64,000 nt of DNA from Fasciola hepatica (GCA_948099385.1 CANUEZ040000140.1:2728001-2792000), one strand, 5' to 3'; shown: positions 42,270 through 54,970, counted from the first letter of the stretch. Program-made: numbers and translations. Notes: generated from the sequence alone by a model not told the origin.

Positions 42270-43785
42270 AAGCCTGGCGATTTATTTCAAAACAATTTGA
42301 AATAAAGTTGATTTCAAATAGCTATGGACCCGATTGCGACCAACTGAGCAACTTTAAGATAATCAAGTCTCCATACTGTTTCGTCTGTCCGTCTAAGCTC
42401 CAAAACTGAACGATGAATCAACAACCACAGCTAAATTACTGCAAAGTGTTCAGGAAAGATGGGATTACCAAATATAGCCAGGGCAAGATTCTATGTCATT
42501 AACTATGCTCGAGGCAACGGTGAGGGTCCGAGTCGTGAAAATGATTTAGAGCGATGAAGCAAATGATCGGAATCCTGTTAAATAGTTTATGCAAAGGAAA
42601 TAACGTTGCTTGTAATATGGATGTTGATGAATTAGACAGTGTTTCTTGAAATCCTTTGCGTAAATCGTAGACATTTTTCATTGAGCCCAGCTAGTCCCCT
42701 CGGCCTGCCTCAACCCTTATTAGGATGTCTACCATCTGCAGGCTGAGTAGGCCGACGTTAGCGCAGCATAGGACAAAAAATCAAGCCATTGGTTGAAGGG
42801 TTTTGTTGACGCCTAAAATTACAACCTTCCCATCTCTCAGAAATAATAACCCTCGGCTACTCACCCTGGTCGCTTCAATGCAGTGCCCTTGCACAGTTAA
42901 CGAAATTTCATTCAGATAGCTTTTGCGAACAAACACCAACTAGCCTTTTCTCATTCTCTTATCCCACCACATGTGCCGACTTCATATAGGCTTCCAACAC
43001 CTGTACTTCCTTGCCCTCACATGACTCTTCCATCCAGTTAGGCGTTACCATTCCTGCCATCCCTCCCAAGCCACAGCCATCCCATTGCCCCATATAATAT
43101 CTCATTCGCTCACGACAACCCAGCCCCTTCTCCCATATACTCGCAGGCTAACAGCAGTCCCTTTTACCACCGGTCCAGCTTTTTTTCCCTTCCCCTAGCC
43201 AAGCTTCAGCTTTCAAAACCACTGGTGCAGCCGGGGCCCCTAGCTCAAATGGCTTTTTGCACCTAGCAGACATCAACAATACTGATGACGACCCAATCAT
43301 CCCCATCCTAAAAGGCACATCTGAGTAGCACTTTGGAGTAGCCGAGCACCACAGCACCACCATCTCTTGTTTTCTATAGCACAACATACTATCATAAAGT
43401 TAACGGATAAAATCCCTCAATTCTCAGCGTTGATTCGCCTTCCGCGTATAGATCTTTACGCAGGCTACCGAAGTAAATTATGTCCCACCACCCAGCCTAC
43501 ACGAACAACCGAAGTCCCATATAGTAAATGCTAATACCAATACCTCATCCATTCTTTTGATGGTCGATGAGTCATAAAAAATTTCGTTACTGAGACTGTT
43601 TGGCCGTGGGTTCAAATAGTGATACACTCTTGACCACTGAAAGATGTTCAACTGGATATACTCCAACTGACAACAATTTGTTGTGGGATATAAGGTCTTC
43701 GGAAAAAAGGAAGACCCGCACTGTCGCAGGTTGTTTGCCGTTTGTCATGCAGACCGTTACGGTGACATTACCTTAGCACCCTCTG
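42270..43785. other. No gene recognised
   Basis: Short frames only. A Pro/Ser/Ala-rich plus stretch at about 43150-43330 could be a remnant of LINE ORF1, since LINE D begins just downstream, but no diagnostic motif remains. Confidence 0.4.
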
Positions 43786-43789
43786 CCTG

Positions 43790-44890
43790 ACTATATTCCC
43801 CGGCTTAATTAGGCTTACTGTCCACAACGCCGCCTATCAGCTTCATATTGGATGTGGTAACCGTCCATCAAGCGAAAACCTCTCTGATTTCCTTCACCTA
43901 ACTGAGGCTTTTGAATACCTCTGCCTATTGCCATCAGGAGTAAAGATTATTGCTGGTCACCTTTACTTACCCGGGATAGCTTGGCCATCTTTATCTGCAC
44001 CTTTAAATCTTTCGTCATCTGTAGCAAGCATCGAGGTGGGAGGATGGGTACAGCATTTCCACTCTCCTGCGAGGGAGGAAAGCATTCATATCTAAAGTTC
44101 ACCCGAGGCATCCCTCGAGTAGTTGCCTAGATCTCCCAAAACGTTTTTGGAAGTGATCATAATATGGGTGGCTGCCGCATTCCCACCCACCTGCCATTCA
44201 CCCCGAACAGTTTTTGTATCAAACCCACTTATCTTCCTAACTGGAAGTTCCTTCCTACTACCATCGGACAATCCGACTGGATCGAGGCTTCCTATCTAAT
44301 GATTCCTAACAGGCTACAAATTTTTCCACGCACACTCATCCGGGTGTCCTGGGAAGATTGCCCACCTACATCAACAAAGGAATAACAGTAAATTCAATAT
44401 TACTTCCGCGCAAACAAAGTACGTCAAACTCCAAAAATTATTAAGTTTGGCAAGACTCCGCAATTTTTATTTGACTTTTTTGCATCCCTTCTACCATTCA
44501 AGGGCTTGAAGAAACCAAACCGCGCCCCGCGAACAGAAGGCTCAGTGGTATCAAAATAGGTCACCTCGACTTTCATTATTGTACAAGTCTAGAACCTCCA
44601 GTGTTTTAGCAGACAACACATCCGCTTTCACTCTCCTCTTTACTGCTGGGGACCTTAACTCCTTCGCCTTATCAATGACCCCTTTAAGGGATGTCGACCC
44701 TTCTCCTATGCCTCCTGCTATCGTCCCGACTTCGCCTATGGCGGGACCTGAAGCTCGAAATATTTCCCAATTATCGGTCACCTTCAAGCTGCCCTTTTAC
44801 CTAGAACCATATGATTTACCATCCACTGCAACAGGTGAATCCGGGCTTGACCTTTTATACCTACTACTCAGTTGGTTTATGTTGTGTCCA
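43790..44890 (+). pseudogene. LINE D endonuclease and linker relic
   Basis: It matches LINE B 24420-25400 in short blocks. The IAGDFN motif has become IAGHLY, so the catalytic Asp and Asn are both lost. SDH is retained at about 44150. The linker segment at 44579-44893 contains a Pro-rich part corresponding to 25310-25360 of LINE B (TTDATVNPPPVP). Confidence 0.6.
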
Positions 44891-45204
44891 TAGCTAGTAG
44901 TAAGCATGTAAAGGTGAGGCTGCTTTTATTTGTACGATGATAAAGACAAAACCCGGCTATAGCCGGCGAGTAAGCGGCTAACAAGCAAGTGAGTTGGCAC
45001 AAAGAATTAGGCTACATGTGCTGTCAAGCGCAACAGAGTTAGGCCAATCATTACATAGTAAAATCGATAAGCCAATTCTGCTGGCGCTAAAGTATGATTA
45101 AAGAACGCGGCAAGTAAGGCGTATGTTCATTCATGAGATGAATATTTATTGGTTGTCCGAGCAGTGGGCGAGACTTTACCCAGACACAACAGATTACTCT
45201 ATCA

Positions 45205-46250
45205 GTGAACTTCAGTCTGACGGCAAAAAGCTGTAAGTACTCAGTCATAGTCTCAAGTTACAAGAAAGGTCAACTGCGTATGTTAATAAGCTGCCGTCTC
45301 TTTAACCACACCCTTATTCTCTCCAGGCAAGTGAAAAGATCGCCACAGAACACGTTGAAATCCCTTTTGAAGTTCCTCCTTACTGGTACCCGATAGCACT
45401 GTTTCCTTCGTTCAAGATCTTGAGCAAGATGCAAACTTCATTTGTTGAATCACACCACTGACACGGCAGAAAATGGAATGGCCCTCGTAGTACTTTGTCT
45501 GCCTATTTCAAAGGCTTCTGACCGCGTGCCACGTCCTCCTTTTTTGACCAAAATCCGACCATTTTGCATCACCGATACCTCGCTATTTTTGATCACTTTT
45601 CGCTTATCTAATCACTCTCAACCTGTTCCAACAAGTGAAAGTTGTCCTAGTCTAAACCAGCTAAAAGTGGTGTAACATAAAGTAGCGTTCTCGGCCCCCT
45701 GCTGTTCCCCATGTACACGTATGTCGTATTCATCTCAGTAACTCAAGGCATCCCATTTTCTTTTACTGACGGCATCAATATTCTCTACCCTTCCAAGCCC
45801 AGCTATCTTTACACAGCTGTTTTGCACATCTCTGAGGACACATCTGTACTTGAAAGATTGTGCTCAATTTGGCAGATGAGTTTCTCTGCTGAGTAATGTG
45901 AGGTAATCACATATATGTGCGACCAACCTCTAAACTCTCCAGCTATTTACGGTTCACCTTTTGCCATCGGACCAATTGCTCGACACCCTGGCTCAAACTT
46001 TTCTCGCACGTCAACCTCACCAATATTCGGCTTTCAAAAAAACGAAGATCAAAAAGAGCCAAGGCATAATGGCCCTCTCCTTTCAACGCAAATACTGCAT
46101 TCAATCTCTCCATTAGGCACATGCCAAAACTCCATTAGAATAACTCCCGGTAGTATTTTTAGCAGGCTCAAAGCGAAAAGAATCAAAAACCAATCAGTCC
46201 AACGAAGGTTTATCAGGCGGATGCATGGAGTGAGCTCATCCCTAAACTAG
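45205..46250 (+). pseudogene. LINE D reverse transcriptase relic
   Basis: Frames at 45205-45396 (SSYKKGQLRM, corresponding to PIHKKGPVHD), 45442-45675 (LPISKASDRVPRP, corresponding to LDMTEAFDRVPH), 45711-45896 (FSFTDGINILY, corresponding to FLFADDIKIV) and 45915-46250 lie in the same order as in LINE B. The catalytic box reads FTDG, so the second Asp is lost. Confidence 0.72.
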
Positions 46251-46480
46251 AAAACGATGGTTGTTTTTAACCTAGACCCTTTGTGGCCTCGCTGTATGAA
46301 ACTGAACCACATCTTCCTGCGCAAAATTCTCTGCAGTCGGTCATGAACTCCGATTCATCACTCTTCGTGCCTGTATCTAGCTAACGACTACGTTTAAGGA
46401 TCCTCGCCCTCTCGAACCCCATTACCAACACTAGCTCAAGTTTACATTTCTTTATCGCAGTGTACCCTATATTATGAAAT

Positions 46481-48395
46481 AAACTACGGTTCGGAGCATG
46501 CAGTTTCACTTCCAGCCATCTGTTAAGAAATGCACAAAATAAGTTCCTCAAGGTGGCCTAAACCTAAATGCCCCCTGCACAAGCATGCCCGATGACATAG
46601 CTCACGGGAAGGGCCTAGATGGATGCAAATGGGTGAAATCTCGCAATCCATGTCTACCGTCTACACTCAAGTAACCAGTCTCGGGGACTCACTGGCTGTA
46701 AACTTTCCCTTTCATATCGGTTGCCGGTGATCCTCGGCTGGGAGCATCTTGGACTGCCTTCCCCTATTTCCTCTTTTTCCAGATCCTCATTTGTGGGTAC
46801 CTCCTCGTCGATGGACTTAAATACTTTGGAGATAATACTGGTCACTAATCTGGCCTATGCGTCAGCCTGATAATTGCTTTTCACACGGTACACAATAGAT
46901 ATTCTACCGGTTACACCTCGGAACCCCTGATATGTGATGGCCCGATAGTGGACTGCCTGATGTTTACGGATACTTGGCCTCACCGCGAAACTCGTGCCAA
47001 GTCCAACAATGCGAGAAGCTCTTGGATCCGTCGCTTTGGCAGGAGTACATTGGGCGTGCAGGTAATCGACATCGATGTTGGGGCGCAACTGGCCGGAAGG
47101 TAGCGCCTTCTCTCACCAGAAGTGGTTTCCACTTGAGGTGTCTAGCGTGCTATCAGTGTCAGCCACTGAAACACGCTCGTGAGCAATATCCAGGAGAAAC
47201 GTATCCCGAAATCGGAAAGCGACCATCCGTAAATTCTATGATACTAGATTATTAAACGAACAACGACATAAAACATATACGGACCTAAATCACGCGATCA
47301 CAAAGTGAGGGAATGTGTTCACCTATCGTTGGCGGAGAGCCAAGCTGCGTGAGCAGTCAACACTGGTGCGGTATCAAGCCCAAGGTCTGAGACAACTAAA
47401 CCTCGAACGACAAGACAGCCGATCGTCAGGGCGGATCAATAGATGCGAGTTGAGTCTTGCCAGCGTTGTTTAAGCCCCAAGGTGTGGTCGCGCACACCAG
47501 TCGGACCAATGCATTGTATGCGATGCCTGGACGAATGAGAGTAACCCTTACATTATTTGTTTTGTGCTAATAAACGGGCATAATTCCGAGGCGAACCCGA
47601 GTTTTCGCTAGAGCTAGTGAGATGGAATAAATTACATATACGGACTCAGAAAACGAGAACGAAGTTGCGGGGCTCGAGAGATCAGCAAGTGCTTCACGCA
47701 GGTCCAATAAAGGATTTGACGAAGAGGCGCACTGGAGGCAAACAAACGAAGGTTGATCCACAGAATCCTAGTGTATTGAAACATGCAAATAGTATATGAG
47801 AGCGAGTGATATCAAGGGAACACGAAATGGTAGTGTTATGGGGAATGTTTAAGAACCTGTCGTTTCACCGCGCACCAAAATACTCCCGAATTCTAGCAGA
47901 GTCACAGGAATGGAACCAGGGTACTGATTCTCCCTACCTAAGTAGACTCTGCTGTCAGTGCACGTTACTAACACTTTTGACACCATCATTCTACTCACAG
48001 TCGAATGTGGTCCGGTTGCCAGACGACGAGATGTAATTCTGCATCGTCCAGGAACACGACTAGTCGACGGCCTGCGTGGAGGTGGATGAGTCGGTTCCGA
48101 GATCCATGTGAATTCCTTGAGAGAGCCGTTGTGCATTGGTTGCAAGTGCGTGCGTGTGTGCGTATTTGCGGGTAGGCGTCGTGAGTGAAGTTGTACGTCG
48201 ATAAATGTGTAATTAAAAACTACTACCACATACAGGGAACATTCTCCATGGTGTTAATGACAAACGAAGAACGGTGAGCACTATGACATGTTTGTTTGAG
48301 GTCAGGGGGCAGAAAAGTACGTGATTGAGTGTAGGAGTATTTGAGTACGTGAGTAAGTCATAAATACTCTCACAAAAGGGAGGCTTTTCTTAAAA
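46481..48395. other. No gene recognised
   Basis: Short frames on both strands (46654-46845, 46855-47088 and 47567-47761 on minus; 46974-47255 on plus) have no domain I recognise. The minus strand could continue some decayed LTR-element sequence, since a BEL relic lies just upstream on that strand, but no motif supports this. Confidence 0.4.
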
Positions 48396-48397
48396 CT

Positions 48398-49020
48398 TTA
48401 ATGACAAACAAGGATCAGTAAATAATATGGCATAACTTGTCCGGGGTTACGTAGCAGATATCGGGAGGAACAATCACGGTTCGTAGAAATTTCCTGTAGC
48501 TGACATAATGGTTGGGAATTCTGGGGTCTAAGATGGTCTATCTGGGTTCTGTTGCGTCGCCCGGTCCATCTCCATCCTCGAAGAGGCTGATACTGCTCAA
48601 CTAGCACGACAGAATTCCCTTAGAAGCCTTCACTTTGACAGTTCCTATCAAGTTCGTCAGAGCTTCTGACAACTTCCATGACAACACCCAAAGCCCAGGT
48701 GCCGGAATGAATGTGTTCGTCAGAGATCACTTCATCGCCAACTTTGAGTGGTCTTTCTTTGTTTAGCTACTTCTGTCAAGTTTGAAGAGCCAATAGGTAT
48801 TCCCGCAGTCATCGCCTCCAAAAGTACTTAGCTAGATAACATGCCTGCTCCCATCCATGTAGGGGGCTTCCACGAAGGTCTTTTGGCTCCTGGAATCACA
48901 CGCTCGGCCTTCAGTTCAACAGGGCGTTCTGGGTTAGCGCCAGGTGAGAGTGGTGGACCCTGGAACTAGAGGTCGGTTATTCGGAATTCTTTCTGCCTCG
49001 GTCATGACAGTGCTTAATGG
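48398..49020 (-). pseudogene. BEL/Pao integrase relic
   Basis: Reading on minus from about 49010, short frames give LSTVMTEAERI, NNRPLVPG, then near 48850-48780 REYLLALQT, then LKVGDEV and LGVVMEVV. The order and spacing match the end of the intact BEL protein (LNTVMTEVERILNNRPLVP, REYLPALQT, FKVGDVV). The last frame (48398-48607, LVEQYQPL) is probably the C-terminus. Many stops and shifts are present. Confidence 0.72.
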
Positions 49021-49256
49021 GTAGTTACACACAAAAGCGGTTGCTTATTGTGGAAACCCTCAAGCGTCGCACTGGAGACTGACGTTGTCTCACATCAGTT
49101 TCTCACACATTTTTAACCGGTCACATTCAAATTGTGCACGCAAATATTTTTGCAGAGCTCAAGAAAATAACGCATATCTCTGGTATCACCAATATTCATC
49201 TCCGCTGAACTACCTTTTATCCATCAGATAATACCGCTTCTATAAGTTCATTCCAC

Positions 49257-50339
49257 TCAGTTCAGAGAACATTTCAGTTTAATCAACCTACAGCCTTGCA
49301 ATTCTGAGATGTTGTTATCGCCGCTATCATAAATCATCGTCCAGCAAGGGGCAAAAAGAAAAGAATCATAATGAAAAAGACCCAAAAATTTCAAATTATC
49401 AAGCAGAAATGAAGAGGATAAGGAAGGAGTTTGAATAAAGCTACGCCAATGACCGCGACGCCTAGTCACATCACCTAATGTTTCCAACCATTTCGTAGGT
49501 GGATCAAGTGGACCCCGACCTGGAAGTCTAACACGTTCTACTTGACCAAGTCCACTGGTCAAGGCCTTCATACCTTTTCGCCATGTCATGCACTGACCAC
49601 CTCGACCTACCTTCCAATCACTACCTGCCTCACAGAACAGCGTATGCTGGGGAAGTCTATCCGTGGGTATGCGTAACACATGTCCCAATCACCTTAACCT
49701 GTTTAGATTCAGTACTTGATCCACAGAATGACATCTGGTTCCCAACACCTTTCGCCAAAACTCAGCATTGCTGATACGGTGTTCCCACCTTATTCGGGCA
49801 ATGGTACGGAGACATCGATGCTTGAACACCAACAATGTTCGTCTATCTTCCACTCTTAACGGCCATGTGTCTGGACTGTATAAAAGAGCGGACCTAACCA
49901 CCGCATTGTACACTCTACCCTTAACAGACAATCGAATGTCACGCCAACGCCACAGATGACGGAGGTTGGCAAAAGCCAAACACGCCCTCTGTGTACGCAA
50001 TGACACTTCATCCGTTATCTGTCCATCTGGTGAGATGTAATTATCCAGGTAAAAACATTTATCCACTTCAGATAGAGCTTCCCCTACCAAGTAGAGGTTT
50101 GATGTTGAGACAATCAAGTCCTGCAGCAACATTTTACACTTTGAAGGTGCAAAACGCATTCGAAACATTGCTACACTGTTGTTGAGGCTATCTAAGGGAG
50201 ATTGCAACTTACCTGGATCTTCACTCAGAAGAACAATTTCGTCCGCATATTCCAAGTCAAACAGTTTACTGCCTGAACAAAGATCAATGCTGCCATTCTC
50301 ACATGACGATAGGGCCATCTCGAGAATCAAATCAATCAC
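49257..50339 (-). pseudogene. RTE-like RT palm and C-terminal region
   Basis: The frame 49689-50339 reads FDLEYADEIVLLSEDPGK: the catalytic YADD box is YADE, so the second Asp is Glu. Then come MRFAPSKCKMLLQD, AFANLRHLWRWRDIRLS, KGRVYNAVVRSALLY, WPLRVEDRR and VFKHRCLRTIARI. It runs directly into 49257-49688 with GHVLRIPTDRLPQ, RGGQCMTWRKGMKAL, RLPGRGPLD and WLETLGDV. The stop between the two (after NLNRLR) falls where the family continues with a Trp-Leu-Gly-His segment. Confidence 0.82.
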
Positions 50340-50399
50340 AAAATTGAAGAGGAAGGCTGAAAGAGAGCAACTCTGACGAATATCACTTTCTGTGGTGAA

Positions 50400-51437
50400 C
50401 TCGGGGGAATGATCGCCGTAAGCACGAACTCGGCTTCGCTGTTTGCATACGGGTATTGGAAAAGAGAAATAAATTTCTCTGACACACCCTTCAATGAGAG
50501 GCCGCGCCAGAGAACCGTGCGGTCAACTGAGTCGAATGCCGCTTTCAGATCAAGAAAGACAGATTATGGGCCTACGGAAGATGTGTCTGTGCTCTAAGGT
50601 TTGTCGAAGAGTGAAGATATGGTCGATACAACCTCGACCAGGTCTGAAACCGGCTTGATTCTCACGCGTACACATCTCGCGAGTACTCGATAATCGGTGA
50701 GGTATAATCCCGGTGAGCAGTTCAGACGCGACACTTACCAAGATAATTACTCTGTGGTTTTCACTAGAGAATCTGTCACGTTTCTTGTAAATCGGCACAA
50801 TCACCGATTCACGCCAATCCCTGGGAGTCCGCTTGCTATCCCGAATTACCCGGAGGAGTTTTGTTAACTCTGAAACCAAAGTTTTGCCCCCATCCTCGAA
50901 GAAAGATGGAGACAACCCATCCGGTCCAGCAGCTTTTCACCTTTTCAAGTAACTTATCTCCCGCCTAATTTTCATTCCTGACGGAGAAGTGAAATCTATC
51001 TGCATCGTTTCCCTGGCAGCTATATTCCGAAGGTCCAGTGTATAAGTGGGTCAACCAAATTGCTCCCTAAAGTGCTCTGCCCAACGATCCAGACGACATC
51101 CATGAGAGTGGATCAGTGAGCCGTCGAATTCCTTAATTAACTCACTTACGCCGAGTTTCCGCTGACCTGTGTCCCTAATCAAACGGAAAAGGTTGCAAGC
51201 ATTGCCAATAGACGCAGCTTTTTCCATTTCCTTACATTTCGCAATCCACTACTGCCAACGGTCATTTCTCAGGCTCCTAGTCAGTCGATGTCTCAGGGGT
51301 TTACGCACTTCTTTGAATGTGGCATCTGGAGGGACGGATCTGCGAGTATCCAACAGAGCAACTGATGTCGAAGATATCCATCGTTTGTGAGACCGACTTG
51401 AACCAGAGTTCTGGATGGCGTCTGAAGCGGCCTTCAA
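50400..51437 (-). pseudogene. RTE-like RT N-terminal part and linker
   Basis: The frame 50550-50915 reads SPSFFEDGGKTL, WRESVIVPIYKKRDR, ENHRVIILVSVASELL, ENQAGFRPGRGCIDHIF and LRQTLEHRH. Downstream, in another frame (about 50400-50545), LDLKAAFDSVDRTVLWRGL follows with the first catalytic Asp. Upstream (50940-51240) the linker reads EKAASIGNACNLFRLI and LIHSHGCRLDRWAEHF. The RT is otherwise complete in order. Confidence 0.8.
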
Positions 51438-51850
51438 AGCTGCCCCGGTATGTTTCTAGAGTTCAGTTTTGGCACGTATATCCTCGCTGAACCACCAGGT
51501 TGTGTCCTTCGAAACCGTCAGGGGTCTCACTGTTCAGATATTTCTACCATGACTGTCACAAACCTCGGTATACTCCTCGTGATATCATTCATCCCCTGAG
51601 TATCTGGTATGGTACCACCGGACGTATCTAAATAAAACCGTCATTTAAACATCCTCCCATCCGCCTTCTAATGGCATCATAAGCTTTGACATGCTCCTTC
51701 TTCCGGTGCTCCTTTTGGTGACACCGACTCTCTGTTCCGCTGGTTCCCGTCGATCCTCCCCCCCCCCTTATCTCCGGTAGTTCAATCGATCTTTCTGACA
51801 GTCGCACTGACAACAAATCATCCACATTCCACGTCATCGACCGTCCGACC

Positions 51851-52434
51851 TTTTCCTATTGTCCCATGTATGACTTCCTCCAGAGTATGCAGCTGTGCGA
51901 TCACCTGCATGTCTTGGTATTTTCACTTACATACTACTCGTACATGATTCTACCGGATCACTCTGTTTTCACCTCTCACGTCAGACAGTGAAGATCTCAC
52001 GCCATTCTCCAATTAACCCAGACGAATCCTTCATGGATGCACGTTGCATTGAACTACCAACCTTTGTCGCTCCGACCCATCAAATTTACATGAACGGACG
52101 TCAGCGACACAACACTGTTGGTGCCTTCTCCACACCCTAGCCGGAAACTACTTATCCGTGATCCAGGACGGTGATCGTCGGGTTTCTCTCCCAAAGTCTC
52201 ATGCTGTACTTTTTCTCGGTTCATTAGAACTATTGGCTCAAAAGTGCATCCGTTATCACCATTAGTTTTCAAGTTTTTCGTCGATGCCTTTCTCGATGGG
52301 TTTTTTTTCGGATACTCCCTACTGCGAATTTATACCGATACTGTCCGGCGTCCTGGGCTTTCTTCCCCATCTCTGCTCTACTGGCCTACGTGCCGCTACC
52401 ACCCGGACGACTTCACTCACCACAGGGAGTCTTG
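51851..52434. other. No gene recognised
   Basis: Chance frames on both strands. A run of nine C lies near 51759-51768, just inside the LINE 5' region. Confidence 0.35.
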
Positions 52435-52650
52435 ACAGTCGGAACCTCAAGTTCGGTTTTGCCGGGCTTGCATTCGTGCGACCAATAAAACCTCTAAACC
52501 CGCTTTCACGGCATATGCGTACTGAGTGCCCATGAAGCCATGATGTGAACCCAACTGTAACATACGACCATGCACTAAACGTACTTGGGGTGTCCCCGAA
52601 ATAAACCGTTATCATTGTCGTTATTGATACAAAAAGTACTCCGCCCGTTT
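52435..52650 (+). repeat. SINE-like repeat, copy 4
   Basis: Diverged copy in the same orientation as 9505-9715. The head CGGAACCTCAAGTTCGGTTT and TGCCGGGCTTGCATTCGTGCGACC align with the head of copy 3 (on minus), and the end GAAATAAACCGTTATCATTG carries the triplet-rich tail. Confidence 0.6.
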
Positions 52651-52699
52651 GGCGAAGTTACGGTCTAACATCTGGTACGGTTTGGAGTCAGTCGGACAA

Positions 52700-52815
52700 G
52701 CCGCACGAGCAGACTCCGGGACTTCGGACTTTCGTCTATAAAAAGGAGGAGACTATAAGGCCATCCCACATTCACAATAAAGGCAATAAAAGGCTCTCCT
52801 GGTCCCACCCCGAGG
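52700..52815 (+). repeat. Short AATAAA-core repeat, copy 3
   Basis: GACTCCGGGACTTCGGACTTTC, then AAGGCCATCCCACATTCACAATAAAGGCAATAAAAGG, matching 9240-9335 with few differences over about 105 bp. Confidence 0.75.
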
Positions 52816-52849
52816 GGTCTATTCCTGATGGCCTCAGACTTTCGAACAA

Positions 52850-53880
52850 GGGGGCGCGTGGAGAAGCTGCTAACAGTTCGATTCAGGCTGTTAACTAGAT
52901 CTCATTTATTAGACGATGGGGTGGTCAGCTCCCGGAATAGACTGACGGGAGAGGTAATGAATGTGCGGACCGTCCAAACATTTAAGTAACATGAAGGGGG
53001 TTGTCTCTGACAATGAGCCTTCAGCATTTTCGCTAGCAGGCTAGGTGTGACGAATGAGGTCCGTGTGATTTGTTTCGCCATGGCAAATTTCCATTTGTTG
53101 AATAGCGATTCAGTGGACGACAAAGATGCATAATGTTCCTCGCAGTTAACGTGCGACGAGGTTTCGCGTTTCGCTCTTGTGTTTAGTGAGGGTACGACGA
53201 CATACCCTGCATTGGTGAGGATCTAACCTGTGTGCTTACGGTCGAATGAATTTCGGACCGTGGTGACCACATGGCCTGTTGAAACGGTCCAGGCCAAGAT
53301 TTAGTCCGCTACTTTGGTAAGAGACCTGGGTGTGCCTGTGCACGAGAGCTTCAACCCCTCTGAGCAGTGTACGTCAGCAGTGATTAAGGACAACAGGGAG
53401 CTTTCTGAATAAGGGACGGTGGCGTCTAGAGGGGACGGTGTAGTTCTCCCCAGATATAAGCTGACTGCGGAGCATCACTTGGAGGCTGGTTCAAGCCCAG
53501 ACACCGAGCCCAGGCTAGCATTCTCAGATGCTCGAAGGTGGCTCACTCAAATGATAAGCGAGATGCAGGGGGAGTGGTATCAGGAAACATCAAAAACCCT
53601 TATTCTCCTCCCCTTTAATAACAGTAGGCTAAAGGAAGACCTGACAAATTTGTACAAGTTATACGAGGGAGTCATGACTACTGAAAGAACATTACTGACT
53701 CACAGTCATAACCTCTCTCTCAGGGAACAAGGGCATAAGTGAGAAAAGCCGGAAGCATACAAGTGCACAGAGGCAAGTTTCTTTTCTCTTTTTGTCATAA
53801 AGAAGTGCAGCACGCTCCCTAAAAGAGTAGTGACAGCGACCTCGGTAGTTTCTTTTACGAACAAACTGGGTGCTTGCTGG
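52850..53880 (+). pseudogene. CR1-type LINE 3' end fragments
   Basis: A first short piece (about 52860-52990) reads NRLTGEVMNVRTVQTFK, which fits the final helix of CR1-type ORF2. A second copy begins near 53310 with VRDLGVPVHESFNPSEQC, then stops, then 53419-53742 with SRLKEDLTNLYKLYEG and the RGHKHK-like end (REQGHK). This is the C-terminal region after the RT domain. It contains no catalytic motif and is heavily decayed. Confidence 0.6.
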
Positions 53881-54329
53881 GCGGAGGTGTTCCCAGACTA
53901 GGACTAAACATCCCTAGCAGTTGTTTTTACTCCTTTCCTTTTGTCTATTTACTCATCTTTCGAATCATTGCCTCACACTGCATTTCGTCACTCCAGTGTC
54001 CAGTACAGTGCCTGTCACGGTCCCCACATCACCCTACTCATAGTCATTCCATACTTGCACCTTCCCACTTTCCGAGGACCCTGGATATGCCTCACACAGT
54101 GACAGCGGTGAGTTGTGGTGCTGAATCTACATCACCCAAAGATAGCTGTTCCAGGAGGCTAGCCTGTTTCCCTACGTTCCCACAAATACGGTGATGTATT
54201 GGATACCTGGAAGCCGCAGCCAGGCAGGAACTCCTTGTGCTTGCAAGGCAGGAAACTGGAAGTTTTTGTAGGCTGAGGCCGCAAGTCATGTGACCTGACC
54301 TGACCAGTGAGGTCATGAACGTTCCAGGC

Positions 54330-54970
54330 GTCCAACTGCGCGAAACTTCTAAGCCCACCCAACAGAGCCTCGAGGCAGTAGCAAGGAGTAGTAGGTCCAT
54401 GTTTGAGCAGTATCTGACCGTCAGGTCTTGGGATGCCAAAACTATGCTGCAACTTTACAAAACGCACGTCCACCTCTTCTGGGCTACTACCTACAGGCCG
54501 GGGGGCCGAAACTAGCCGGGGACTAAAAAGCTGTTGCAAACCTATCATAGGTGATTGACAAGGATGATCAATGGGCTGCAGGACAAGACAAGAGGAGAGC
54601 TTCAGAGCACTGTGCCTTTCCCCGCCAAATAGGCGGCACCTAGGGGAGATCTGATGGAGGTGTTCAAATATCTCCACGGGTTACCCGAAACCGACAGGCC
54701 GCTATTGGCTCCACGTAACACCCCAATGCTCAGGGGGCACGAAACAAATCGAAAAAACCCAGGGGCATCAGAAGCTATCGGGCACATTTCTTCTCTCCCC
54801 GCGTAAAGAACCCTTGGTACAAATTACCGACCCTCGTATTAGCAGGGCATATCATCATTATGTTTAAACAAAGGCCGGATAACAGCTGGGACGAGGTTTT
54901 TTCGGGACTGCGGCGGGCTGAATGAGAGTACCTCCAGATTATACTTCTCTTTTCCACATCTTCCCATTCT
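54330..54970 (+). pseudogene. CR1-type LINE 3' end, second copy
   Basis: Plus frames read MLQLYKTHVHLF near 54450, GDLMEVFKYLHGLPETDRPLL near 54645-54710, MLRGHETNRK near 54725, then after a stop a decayed W-N-LP-like segment and LNKGRITAGTRFF near 54865. The same arrangement ends the fragment at 53419-53742. The two are tandem copies of the same 3' region of a CR1-like family. Confidence 0.65.

Larger units (their letters stand above)
43790..46480 (+). mobile_element. LINE copy D (CR1/Jockey-like), very decayed
   Basis: Plus-strand remnants follow the order of LINE B: the endonuclease block (QLHIGCGNRP, then IIAGHLYLPGIAW near 43940-43985), the GSDHNMGGCR block near 44155, the linker near 44400-44800, and RT and C-terminal pieces to about 46480. 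Many frameshifts and stops are present. It is the oldest copy by appearance. Confidence 0.7.
49257..51850 (-). mobile_element. RTE-like LINE (minus)
   Basis: A non-LTR element distinct from copies A-D. It is well preserved from the linker before RT (about 51240) to the C-terminal end (49257). Sequence of this kind is common in trematode and cestode genomes; I place it near the RTE group from its protein motifs only. The 5' part (endonuclease) is missing or unrecognisable beyond about 51850. Frameshifts near 50345 and 50550 and stops near 50940 break it. Confidence 0.75.
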
